A stretch of 64,000 nucleotides of DNA from Acidobacteriaceae bacterium (GTDB lineage Bacteria > Acidobacteriota > Terriglobia > Terriglobales > Acidobacteriaceae). Below, piece after piece: positions 17,609-26,152 of the stretch. The stretch's first letter is position 1; each line of letters starts with the position of its first letter. The position numbers and the translations under genes are program-made. The notes under the pieces are model-generated. The model had not been told where the DNA came from. It saw only the letters and a program-made list of their open reading frames with translations, and searched no databases. The stretch spans positions 1-64,000 of the forward strand of contig JASHOQ010000074.1 in the NCBI GenBank assembly GCA_030041045.1. The letters are read 5' to 3'.

Positions 17609-18328
17609 ATGAATTTCGACTTCTCAGGCAAAGCCGTTCTCGTCGCCGGAGGCACCGGCGGTCTCGGCCGCTCCGTCAGCCTGGCTTTTCTCGAGCACGG
17701 CGCGCAGGTTGCCGTCACCTGGCGCCATGAGGCGGAGTTCGCTTCCCTCGTGAGCGCCGCCGCCGATCGCTCCAGCCGCCTCGCCGGATTCAACACCGAC
17801 GTCACCGATCCTCGCGCCTCAGCTGCCCTCGTCGAGCAAATCCTCGCCCGCTTCAGCCGTCTCGACGTGCTCGTCAACACCGTTGGCGGCTACGCCGGCG
17901 GCATCCCTCTCTGGCAGCTCGAGCCCGAGGTCCTCGAACGCATGATCGGCCTCAATCTCCTGGCCACCTACGCGCTCGCCAAAGCCGCCGTGCCCGCCAT
18001 GATCGCCCGCAAATCCGGTGCCATCGTCAATGTCGCCGCCAAAGCCGCGTGGGATCACGCCGCCGGAGCTTCCGCCTACGCGGCCTCGAAAGCCGCATCG
18101 CTCGCGCTCATTGACTCGCTCGCCGCGGATTTGATGGGCACCGGCGTCCGCGTCAACTCCATCCTGCCCTCGATCATCGACACCGCGGCCAATCGCAGCG
18201 CCATGCCCAGCGCCGACTTTTCCAAGTGGCCCAAGCCTGAAGACATCGCCAATGTCATTCTCTTCCTGGCAAGCGACGCCTCGCGCGTCATCCACGGCGC
18301 CGCGATTCCCGTGTTTGGTAGTTATTAA
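17609..18328 (+). CDS. Short-chain dehydrogenase/reductase (SDR)
   Basis: 239 aa. Starting at the second ATG (17609) gives the normal SDR beginning NFDFSGKAVLVAGGTGGLGR, with the Rossmann glycine motif GGTGGLG. VLVNTVGGYAGG stands in place of the usual NNAG, and ASAYAASKAASLALIDSLA supplies the catalytic Tyr and Lys (YxxxK). GTGVRVNSILPSIIDTAANR and DIANVILFLASDASRVIHG are the standard C-terminal motifs. It is a classical NAD(P)H-dependent oxidoreductase; the substrate is unknown. A pteridine substrate (sepiapterin reductase-like role) is possible given the BH4 genes elsewhere but nothing in the sequence shows it. Confidence 0.88.
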   Translation: MNFDFSGKAVLVAGGTGGLGRSVSLAFLEHGAQVAVTWRHEAEFASLVSAAADRSSRLAGFNTDVTDPRASAALVEQILARFSRLDVLVNTVGGYAGGIPLWQLEPEVLERMIGLNLLATYALAKAAVPAMIARKSGAIVNVAAKAAWDHAAGASAYAASKAASLALIDSLAADLMGTGVRVNSILPSIIDTAANRSAMPSADFSKWPKPEDIANVILFLASDASRVIHGAAIPVFGSY

Positions 18329-18509
18329 CTCAGCTTCCACCCCATCTGGAAAGCTCGCGCGGGACACGCACGCCCCTCCCTAACGGAGCGGTTGACGAGA
18401 GCATCGTCCCCAAGAGAGTGCAACCGGCCAAATGTTCCTCAACACCCTATGGGCAAGATGCTGGACAAAGCCGAGATAGCCGTATAGGTTTGGTGAGTCG
18501 CCCCGGCGG

Positions 18510-18968
18510 ATGGAAATGCGGTTGGAAGTCATGAAACGTGGACTCGTGAGAATCGCGAGAGCGCTGCTTGGAGTTTATTTCTGCTTCTGCGCGACGATGT
18601 TTCTCCTCGTCGCCCTTGAGGGCGCCTTTAGGAGAGCATGGCGTGCTCACATTCACATGGACCCGGCTCACGTAGTCGTTGTATGCCTGATTCCTGCGGC
18701 GTTCGCCGTGGTTTTCGCGCTGGGGGCTTGGATCGCAGCGCGTGGGAGCCTGACGAGCAAGCTCAATGGAAAAGCGTGGCTTGCTTGCGCAAGCCTGCTA
18801 AGCCTGCTCATTACGTTTGGAATCCCAGCTTTTTATTTTCACCGCGACGGCGCTGGCGCCTTCTGGGATTTGCAGCGATTCTTCGCAGTCCCCACCGTGC
18901 TTGGACTTATTGGCCTTGCAATCTTCTGGTCTGTCAGGAGAAGCGGCGAGCGCCTAAAGTCCCTGTAG
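18510..18968 (+). CDS. Small hypothetical membrane protein
   Basis: Up to 152 aa with four predicted transmembrane segments: ALLGVYFCFCATMFLLVALE, VVVVCLIPAAFAVVFALGAW, WLACASLLSLLITFGIPAFY and FAVPTVLGLIGLAIFWSV. In-frame ATG codons at 18510, 18516 and 18531 are all possible; none has a clear ribosome binding site. No family is recognised. A hairpin at 19023-19048 separates it from the convergent nrdJ. Confidence 0.6.
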   Translation: MEMRLEVMKRGLVRIARALLGVYFCFCATMFLLVALEGAFRRAWRAHIHMDPAHVVVVCLIPAAFAVVFALGAWIAARGSLTSKLNGKAWLACASLLSLLITFGIPAFYFHRDGAGAFWDLQRFFAVPTVLGLIGLAIFWSVRRSGERLKSL

Positions 18969-19022
18969 GAACCGGAAGCACTCGCAACAATCATCTCAAT
19001 CCAGCCCTCGACTAGCGGGTGC

Positions 19023-19048
19023 CCCAGGTCTCGATTCTGAGACCTGGG
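19023..19048. terminator. Bidirectional hairpin between convergent genes
   Basis: CCCAGGTCTC (19023-19032) and GAGACCTGGG (19039-19048) form a perfect 10-bp stem with a 6-base loop. It lies between the 18968 stop and the nrdJ stop at 19095, so it could end both transcripts. No T-run. Confidence 0.55.
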
Positions 19049-19094
19049 AAATCAGGAATCTAAGCCGCTGGTCGTGCGATCAGGACACGCGCCC

Positions 19095-22000
19095 CTAAGA
19101 ACAGCCCGAGGTCGACCCGCAGCTCATGCAGCGGTAGCAGCTCCCGTTGCGCACCATGATGGCGCCGCAGGTGGAGCAGCTGGGCGCGTCGCCCATCTCG
19201 TACATGCCGCGCATGGCGTCGGCGGCATGGAAGAGCCCGCGATCCTTGAGCTCGGGAACGCCCGTCGCGCCCTGCGCCGCGCCCGCCGGCGAGCCCTGCC
19301 ATGTCTGCGCCTCCGGCGCAATGCCGCCGCCGCCGGCTTTTGACATCTGGCTCAGCCGCTTGGCCACTTCCTCGGCCAGCCGCGCCAGGTGCTCCCGGGA
19401 AACGCCCGTGTCGTCTTCGGGTTCGCTCTCCGGCAAGAGCGAAGGCGAAGCCGGAATCTCATGTCCCTGCGGCGCCAGGCCCGCAAACAGCGTCAACTGC
19501 GTGCCCGAAAGGAAACGCAGGCTGAGCCAGCGGAAGATGTAGTCCATCAGGCTCTTGGCAAAGCCGATCTGCTCGTTGCCCGTCCAGCCCGAGGGCTCGA
19601 AACGCGTGTGCGCGAATTTTTCGCAGAGCACCTTGAGCTGCACGCCATGCTGCAACGCGAGAGAAACCGAGGTGGCAAACGCATCCATCAAGCCCGAAAC
19701 AGTGGACCCCTCCTTGGCCATTTTGATGAAGATCTCGCCCGGCTGCCCGTTGGGATAGAGGCCCACGGTGATGTAGCCCTCGTGCCCGGCGATGGAGAAT
19801 TTGTGCGTAACCGAGGCGCGCTCTTCCTGCAGGCGATGGCGCACGGCGCGCGGCGGCCCATTCAGGTCCTGCGCCGGCTCGGGCGCTTCTGCCGGCGCCA
19901 TGGATGGCGCAGCAGTCGTCGGCGAAGCAGCCGGCGAGCCGGCGAGCGCAGGCGCTTCCCCGCCCGAGCCGGTCACGCCGATCGCGTCCAGCGCGTTGCG
20001 GAAGAACGCTGCGGCCTGGGCAAGCTGTCTCGCGTTCACTTCCACTTTCTCGCCCGGCCGCGCCTCCAGCGCCTTCACGTCGGCCTCGGCCGCGGGCTGC
20101 GCCGCCGCCATGTTGGTCATCACGCGATTCGCGGCGCCGTCCAGCGCCGTGGGCTCCTTCTTCGCGTCGATGCTGGTGTTCAGCGGCTGCGTGCCCTTGG
20201 AGCCGTCGCGGTAAATCGCCACGGCCTTAATGCCCTGCCGCCAGCTTTCGGCGTAGGCTTCGGCCACTTCGTCCACGCCGGCCTCGTGCGGCAGGTTCAC
20301 CGTCTTCGAGATGGCGCCTGAAAGGAACGGCTGCGCCGCGGCCATCATCTTGATGTGGCCCATGTAGTGGATCGACCGCGTGCCCTTCGACGGCTTGAAG
20401 CTGCAATCGAACACGGCCAGGTGCTCGGGCTTGATGCCGGGCGCGCCCTCGATGGTGCCGGTGGCGTCAATGTAGCTCACGATTGCGTTCACATCGTCGT
20501 CGGAGTAGCCCAGCTTGAACAGCGCCGCGGGCACGGTGTTGTTCACAATCTTGATCATGCCGCCGCCCACCAGCTTCTTGTACTTCACCAGCGCCAGGTC
20601 GGGCTCAATGCCCGTGGTGTCGCAATCCATCATGAAGCCAATGGTTCCCGTGGGCGCCAGCACCGTGGTCTGCGAGTTGCGGTAGCCGTACTTCTCGCCG
20701 TAGACCAGCGCCATGTCCCAGCTTTCGCGGCTGGCATCGATCAAAGCGTCCAGTTGCGGCACCGTGAACGGCTCGCTGCTCTGCTTCGAGCGGCCGATGT
20801 TGTTCACCTCCGCGCGGTGCATGCGGATCACATCGAGGAACGGCTCGCGGTTGACGTAGAAACCGGGGCATGCGCCCCCCTGCCGCTCCACGCCGGCCGT
20901 GAGCGGCGTGGCCGAGGTGAGCGCCGGGCAGCTGGCGGCAATCATGGCGCTCTGCAGATACGCCTGCCCGCACATGATGGCCGTCATGCTGGCCGCGAGA
21001 TCCCTGCCCGCGGCCGAGTCATACGGCAGCCCGAAGGCCATGAGCAGCGCGCCCAGGTTGGCGTAGCCCAGGCCGAGCGGCCGGTAGTCGTGCGAATTGC
21101 GCGCGATGGCTTCCGTGGGGTAGCCCGAGTTGTCCACCAGGATCTCCATGGCCGTAATCATCACGGAGATGGCGTGGCGGTAGGCGGGAATGTCGAATGC
21201 GCCTGCGGGCGTGACGAACTTGAGCAGGTTGAAGCTGGCCAGGTTGCACGCCGAGTTATCGAGGAACATGTACTCACTGCATGGATTGGAAGCGTTGATG
21301 CGCGCCGTGTTCTTGCTGGTATGCCACTTGTTGATGGTGGTATCGAACTGCATCCCAGGATCGCCGCACAACCACGTGGCCTCGGCGATCTTGTGCATGA
21401 TCTCCCGCGCCTTGAATTTCTCCACCGGCTTGCGGCCCTTCACCGAGTAGGTCCAGTATTCTCCGTCCTGCTCGTAGGCCCGCATGAACTCGTCACTGAC
21501 CCTGACCGAATTGTTCGCATTCTGGAAGAAAATCGACGAATACGCCTCCGAGTCCGGCCCGCTTCCGTCGTATCCCGCACGGATGAGCGTGAACGCCTTG
21601 GCCTCTTCTTTGGCCTTGCACTCGATGAACTCGAGTATGTCCGGGTGATCCACGTTGAGGATCACCATCTTGGCTGCGCGGCGCGTCTTCCCTCCGCTCT
21701 TGATCACGCCGGCAAAGGCGTCGAAGCCGCGCATGAAGCTCAGCGGTCCGCTGGCCTCACCGCCGCCCGAGAGCAGCTCCTTCGATCCGCGGATGGTCGA
21801 GAGATTGGTTCCCGTCCCCGATCCCCACTTGAACAGCATCCCTTCTGTCTTGGCCAGCGTCAGAATAGATTCCAGCGAATCCTCGACCGAGTTGATGAAG
21901 CACGCGGAGCACTGCGGGTTCCTGTAGCCCGTGGCCGAGTACTTCACGCCGCCCGTGGCCGCGTCCCAGTGCCAGTTCTGCCCGTCGGAGTCGGGCTCCA

Positions 22001-22454
22001 GCCGGTCGCAGCCCACGTTGAACCATACCGGCGAGTTGAACGCCGCCTTCTGCGTCAGCAGCAGGTGCACCAGCTCGTCGTGAAAGATGCCCGCATCCTG
22101 CTCGGAGGCAAAATAGCCGCCCCGCGCGCCCCAGTCGCGGATGGTCTCGGCCACGCGCGCCACCAGTTGCCGCACCCCCGTCTCGCGCTCCGGCGTCTCC
22201 ATCTGCCCGTGCAGGTATTTCGAGGCCACAATGTTGGTCGCGGTCATCGACCAGTCGGCCGGCACCTCCACATCCCTCTGCTCGAAGATGGTGTTGCCCT
22301 TGGTGTCGGTGATCGACGCCGTCCGCCGCTCCCACTGCACCTCTTCGTAGGGCGCGATGCCAGGTGTCGAAAACCGGCGGGCAAAGACCAGCCCCTTATC
22401 GGTATAGGCCGCTTGCGGAACAACTCCGGAACTTGTCAGGTGGATTTCGTTCAT
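19095..22454 (-). CDS. nrdJ: Vitamin B12-dependent ribonucleotide reductase (class II)
   Basis: 1119 aa. Reduces ribonucleotides to deoxyribonucleotides using adenosylcobalamin, independent of oxygen. Recognised from NPCSEYMFLDNSACNLASFN (substrate-site Cys and active-site residues), LFKWGSGTGTNLSTIRGSKE, YGYRNSQTTVLAPTGTIGFM and KGTRSIHYMGHIKMMAAAQP. A low-complexity Ala/Pro/Glu linker at about residues 850-910 joins the catalytic part to a C-terminal domain that ends in a zinc-type Cys cluster (CSTCG, CYRCMSCG, SGC), as in long NrdJ proteins. It is the only ribonucleotide reductase in the window. The start at 22454 follows an AGAGGA motif and a promoter about 200 bases upstream. Confidence 0.95.
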   Translation of the reverse strand: MNEIHLTSSGVVPQAAYTDKGLVFARRFSTPGIAPYEEVQWERRTASITDTKGNTIFEQRDVEVPADWSMTATNIVASKYLHGQMETPERETGVRQLVARVAETIRDWGARGGYFASEQDAGIFHDELVHLLLTQKAAFNSPVWFNVGCDRLEPDSDGQNWHWDAATGGVKYSATGYRNPQCSACFINSVEDSLESILTLAKTEGMLFKWGSGTGTNLSTIRGSKELLSGGGEASGPLSFMRGFDAFAGVIKSGGKTRRAAKMVILNVDHPDILEFIECKAKEEAKAFTLIRAGYDGSGPDSEAYSSIFFQNANNSVRVSDEFMRAYEQDGEYWTYSVKGRKPVEKFKAREIMHKIAEATWLCGDPGMQFDTTINKWHTSKNTARINASNPCSEYMFLDNSACNLASFNLLKFVTPAGAFDIPAYRHAISVMITAMEILVDNSGYPTEAIARNSHDYRPLGLGYANLGALLMAFGLPYDSAAGRDLAASMTAIMCGQAYLQSAMIAASCPALTSATPLTAGVERQGGACPGFYVNREPFLDVIRMHRAEVNNIGRSKQSSEPFTVPQLDALIDASRESWDMALVYGEKYGYRNSQTTVLAPTGTIGFMMDCDTTGIEPDLALVKYKKLVGGGMIKIVNNTVPAALFKLGYSDDDVNAIVSYIDATGTIEGAPGIKPEHLAVFDCSFKPSKGTRSIHYMGHIKMMAAAQPFLSGAISKTVNLPHEAGVDEVAEAYAESWRQGIKAVAIYRDGSKGTQPLNTSIDAKKEPTALDGAANRVMTNMAAAQPAAEADVKALEARPGEKVEVNARQLAQAAAFFRNALDAIGVTGSGGEAPALAGSPAASPTTAAPSMAPAEAPEPAQDLNGPPRAVRHRLQEERASVTHKFSIAGHEGYITVGLYPNGQPGEIFIKMAKEGSTVSGLMDAFATSVSLALQHGVQLKVLCEKFAHTRFEPSGWTGNEQIGFAKSLMDYIFRWLSLRFLSGTQLTLFAGLAPQGHEIPASPSLLPESEPEDDTGVSREHLARLAEEVAKRLSQMSKAGGGGIAPEAQTWQGSPAGAAQGATGVPELKDRGLFHAADAMRGMYEMGDAPSCSTCGAIMVRNGSCYRCMSCGSTSGCS

Positions 22455-22665
22455 TGCATCCTCTCGCTCGGCTAGATAGCCTAAATAGCGCAGTTCAGTA
22501 ACTCCTCCGGCCTCAGGCGCATAGCCTTTCTCCGGGGGCGCCTCGTCTTACGCGCAAACGGGAATCAGGGATCGGAAAAATGCCGCAAGTTGCTGATTCG
22601 CTTCGCGGCCAGCCAGTATAACGCATGTCCGGCTTGGTTACAGTCTGTTTACAGCCGCAGATGAG

Positions 22666-22694
22666 AAAATACCGCTCTCTATGGTGCGTGTCAA
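22666..22694 (-). promoter_or_regulatory. Sigma-70 promoter of nrdJ
   Basis: On the minus strand TTGACA (22694-22689) is followed after 17 bases by TATTTT (22671-22666). Transcription would start near 22659, leaving a leader of about 200 nt before the nrdJ ATG. Confidence 0.6.
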
Positions 22695-22964
22695 TAGCAA
22701 ACCACAACATCTGGTATTTTGGTCACATACGCTGCATCCGATTCCTAAACAGGGCCATTTGCCTGTGGAAAGCTCAAAACCGCCGCATCCTGGGCGGCTT
22801 TGGCGCAGCAAAATTGCGCCAAATACTGGCAGAATGCGCCTCTCGCGTTGCATTGCCTTCCAATTTCAAGGCTAGACCCGGTTTCGCGCCGGGACAAGGC
22901 GCGCAGATGGTGCATTTTTGAGGGGTATTCCTGTGCGAATGTGGACAATTCACCCCGGCGCCGC

Positions 22965-23000
22965 GGACGACCCGTTGGGGTGCGAACCTCCGGGTCGTCC
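22965..23000 (-). terminator. Hairpin downstream of hppA
   Basis: GGACGACCCG (22965-22974) pairs perfectly with CGGGTCGTCC (22991-23000) across a 16-base loop, about 70 bases after the hppA stop. There is no T-run. Confidence 0.4.
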
Positions 23001-23071
23001 GTGATCGTGTCGGCAAGCCTCACGCGGCGATGCAGGCGCGGATTGCCGCCCTGCGCAGCCGCTTCATCCTC

Positions 23072-25675
23072 TCATTTGTGCTGAGACGCCCCGCCCGGCT
23101 CGTCGCTTGTGATACGCATGCCATAAAACGAGCGGTAGACAAAGAGGAACGATATGAGGAAAAAGATGGCCGCGAGCAGGTGTGTCCACATCGCGCCGCT
23201 GGTCGCCGACATCTGTACCGCGAGCTCAACCGCCAGCAACCCGAAGAGCGTGGTGAACTTGATCACCGGGTTGAGCGCCACGGCTGCGGTGTCCTTGAAC
23301 GGATCGCCCACCAGGTCGCCCACCACGGTGGCCTCGTGCAGCGGCGTTCCCTTTTCGTGCAAGTCCACTTCGACAATCTTCTTGGCGTTGTCCCAGGCTC
23401 CTCCCGCGTTGGCCATGAAGATGGCCTGGTAGAGGCCGAAGATCGCAATCGAGATCAGATAGCCGACAAAGAAGAATGGATCGAGGAAGGCAAACGCCAG
23501 CGCGGCAAAAAACAGCGAGATGAAGATCGTCAGCATGCCGCTTTGCGCATAGCGCGTGCAGATGGCCACCACCTTTTTGCTATCTTCCGTAGACGCCTTC
23601 TCTTCACCAAAACTCATATTCTTCTTGATGAATTCCACCGCGCGGTAAGCGCCCGTTGTCACCGCCTGCGTGGAAGCTCCGGTGAACCAGTAAATCACCG
23701 CGCCACCCGTGATCAGCCCCAGCAGAAACGGAGCATGCAGCAGCGACAGCTTCTCCACCGCCACTTTATCGTTGAGCGAGTCGGTCAGCGCCATGATGGT
23801 GGCGAAGATCAGCGTCGTCGCCCCCACCACCGCCGTACCGATCAGCACCGGCTTGGCGCTGGCTTTGAAGGTATTGCCCGCACCGTCGCCCGCCTCCAGC
23901 ATCTTCTTGGCGCTTTCGAAATCCACATTCACACCGAACTGCTTCTTCACTTCCTCAGCCACGCCCGGTTCGTTCTCAATGAGCGAGAGTTCGTAGATGG
24001 ACTGCGCATTGTCTGTCACCGGTCCGAACGAATCCACGGCGATGGTCACCGGCCCCATGCCCAGAAAGCCGAAAGCCACCAGGCCAAAGGCAAACATCGG
24101 CGCCGCGAGGATCACCTGATCGAATCCTGCGGTGCTCACCGCGTAGCCAAGGGCCATGAGAACGATGACTGCCCCTCCCAGGTAGTAGGAGGAGTAATTC
24201 CCGGAGACAAACCCTGAGAGCAGACCGAGAGCGGCTCCACCCTCCCTCGCCGACGCCACCACCTCTTTCACGTGGCGCGCCTCAGTGGAAGTAAACACTT
24301 TCACCAGCTCAGGGATGAGCGCGCCGGCTACGGTTCCGCAGGAAGCGATGGTGGCAAGCTTCCACCACAGCGAGGGATCTCCGCCCAGATCGGAAAGCAG
24401 GGCGTAGGTGACTGGATAGGTGATGCCGATGGTCACGATGGAAGTGATCCACACCAGCGAAGTGAGCGGCGACTCAAAGTTGAATGAGCGTGCTTTGCCG
24501 TATCGCGCCCTGGCGATCACCTCGTTGATGTAATAGCCCGCAACCGCGGCCACCAGCATGGCCACGCGCACCGCAAACAGCCAGACGAGCAACTGCACGC
24601 CCACGACGGAACTCTTCGCGCCCAGCATGATGAAGGCGATGAGGGCCACCTGGACCACGCCGTAGGTCTCGAATCCGTCGGCCGTGGGACCCACGGAATC
24701 GCCGGCGTTGTCTCCGGTGCAGTCGGCAATCACGCCCGGGTTGCGCGCATCGTCCTCCTTGACGTGAAACACGATCTTCATCAGATCGGCGCCGATATCG
24801 GCAATCTTGGTGAAGATGCCGCCGGCCAGGCGAAGCGTGGCCGCGCCGAGCGATTCGCCGATGGCAAAGCCGATGAAGCACGGTCCGGCGTAGTCTCCCG
24901 GCACGAAGAGGATGATGCTGAACATCATCAGCAGTTCGATGGAGATCAACATCATGCCGATGCTCATGCCGGCCTTCAGGGGAACGCTGAAGGCGCGATA
25001 GGGATTGCCGCCCAGGGCCGCATAGGCGCTGCGCGAATTGGCCAGCGTATTCACGCGGATGCCGAACCATGCCACAAAATAGCTGCCGGCCATCCCCAGC
25101 ACGCTGAACGCAAGAATGATGACCACGCGCGCCGCGCTGAAATGCAGCAGCGCAGCAAAGTACACCAGGATGACAACGGCTATGAAGGACCAGAGAAGCA
25201 GCAGGAACTTGCCCTGGTTGGTCAGATAGGTCTTGCAGGTTTCCCAGATCAGCTGGGACACCTCCCGCATCGAACGGTGCACCGGCAGGCTCTTGAGATG
25301 AACGTACATGAAGAGGCCGAAGAGCATACCCAAAATGCAGAACACAGGTCCCCACATGAGCAGGCTGTGGCCATTCATGCCGAAAAACTGTACCTGGGTG
25401 AGATCGGGAAGTTTCAGATTGGCTTCGCCGCCGGCCGCTTCTACGGGCTCCGCGAAGGCTGCGCCCTTGCCCAGCAGCATCAGTGCGGCGATCACGCCGG
25501 TCAGTCTCTCCCAGTGCCATGAAAACCATTTGCCGCGCATGCGCCCTCCTGCGCCCGCGCGCCGGCCCGGCGCCGCAATTCTCTTGAAATCCGGCAGGAT
25601 AACCTTCCCCGCAAGAAACACCGGGACAATGAGCAAAAGCGCGCACGCGCCCGGAAAAATCCAAAAACTATCCAT
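23072..25675 (-). CDS. hppA: Membrane-bound proton-translocating pyrophosphatase
   Basis: 867 aa from the ATG at 25675 (SFWIFPGACALLLIVPVFLA); the frame runs 90 codons further upstream, but that part is not hydrophobic and an AGAGGA motif precedes 25675. Hydrolyses pyrophosphate to pump ions across the cytoplasmic membrane with about 16 transmembrane segments. The PPi-binding signature reads DIGADLMKIVFHVKEDDARN followed by PGVIADCTGDNAGDSVG. GNTFKASAK carries Lys at the position that marks potassium-independent H+-pumping enzymes, so H+ rather than Na+ transport is inferred. An unusual insertion, rich in Ala and Pro, follows the first helix (residues about 30-80). Monocistronic. Confidence 0.92.
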   Translation of the reverse strand: MDSFWIFPGACALLLIVPVFLAGKVILPDFKRIAAPGRRAGAGGRMRGKWFSWHWERLTGVIAALMLLGKGAAFAEPVEAAGGEANLKLPDLTQVQFFGMNGHSLLMWGPVFCILGMLFGLFMYVHLKSLPVHRSMREVSQLIWETCKTYLTNQGKFLLLLWSFIAVVILVYFAALLHFSAARVVIILAFSVLGMAGSYFVAWFGIRVNTLANSRSAYAALGGNPYRAFSVPLKAGMSIGMMLISIELLMMFSIILFVPGDYAGPCFIGFAIGESLGAATLRLAGGIFTKIADIGADLMKIVFHVKEDDARNPGVIADCTGDNAGDSVGPTADGFETYGVVQVALIAFIMLGAKSSVVGVQLLVWLFAVRVAMLVAAVAGYYINEVIARARYGKARSFNFESPLTSLVWITSIVTIGITYPVTYALLSDLGGDPSLWWKLATIASCGTVAGALIPELVKVFTSTEARHVKEVVASAREGGAALGLLSGFVSGNYSSYYLGGAVIVLMALGYAVSTAGFDQVILAAPMFAFGLVAFGFLGMGPVTIAVDSFGPVTDNAQSIYELSLIENEPGVAEEVKKQFGVNVDFESAKKMLEAGDGAGNTFKASAKPVLIGTAVVGATTLIFATIMALTDSLNDKVAVEKLSLLHAPFLLGLITGGAVIYWFTGASTQAVTTGAYRAVEFIKKNMSFGEEKASTEDSKKVVAICTRYAQSGMLTIFISLFFAALAFAFLDPFFFVGYLISIAIFGLYQAIFMANAGGAWDNAKKIVEVDLHEKGTPLHEATVVGDLVGDPFKDTAAVALNPVIKFTTLFGLLAVELAVQMSATSGAMWTHLLAAIFFLISFLFVYRSFYGMRITSDEPGGASQHK

Positions 25676-26152
25676 TCCTCTCACAATTCCTCCAAACCTC
25701 TGGTTCTGAAAAAAATGCCGCCTCCGGTGCCGGTCCATAAGAGCCTGCAGAAGGCCACGGGGAAGGCTATCATCCGTATCCGGCCCTGTCGAGTGATAGC
25801 CAGCACCATTCACCAGGCTTCGAAGCCTCATCGGTAATACCCCATTTTGGACCTGCATTCGCCCGTCCTCAGTCGGCACACAAACCGCTGCCGGCGCAGG
25901 GGACGCCGAAACTGTGCTCATCACATGAGGAAACGGGAAAAGCAAGCGCAGGATTGATGCCTCCGGGGTTCATATTTGCCGTGCCCGCGAGGCCCCCCAC
26001 GGCACCTGGCCGGGGCCAACGGGCATCCCGCAGCGGCTGGGTAGGCTGTCGCCCTGGTTGGATGCACACAACGCGCCTGTCCTCTTGTCAAGCTTCCATT
26101 TTCATAAGGAAATATCCGATCCCCGCGAGAGAGGCATTCCTTGAGGAAAAAT
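25676..26152. other. Gap between hppA and the TonB-dependent receptor gene
   Basis: 477 bases upstream of hppA and downstream of the receptor gene. A TTGACA on the minus strand at 26091-26086 could be a -35 box for hppA, but no good -10 follows. No gene or recognised RNA is seen; the long hppA-side leader could hold structure I cannot name. Confidence 0.4.

Larger units (their letters stand above)
22455..23071. other. nrdJ leader and gap to hppA
   Basis: 617 bases. It contains the nrdJ promoter and roughly 200-nt leader, then unassigned sequence, then a hairpin (22965-23000) after hppA. I searched the leader for a cobalamin riboswitch (B12 box) and saw none. No gene is visible. Confidence 0.6.

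Noticed and set aside
20355-22475. 706-codon open frame on the plus strand opposite nrdJ
   Set aside because: It is the antisense shadow of a highly conserved gene in GC-rich DNA; the translation is rich in Arg/His/Gly and has no domain pattern.
22455-22660. Cobalamin riboswitch before nrdJ
   Set aside because: No B12-box-like sequence could be found on the minus strand of the leader by eye.
24474-25664. 396-codon frame on the minus strand within hppA in another frame
   Set aside because: It overlaps the well-supported hppA gene, is Arg/His-rich and has none of its membrane character.
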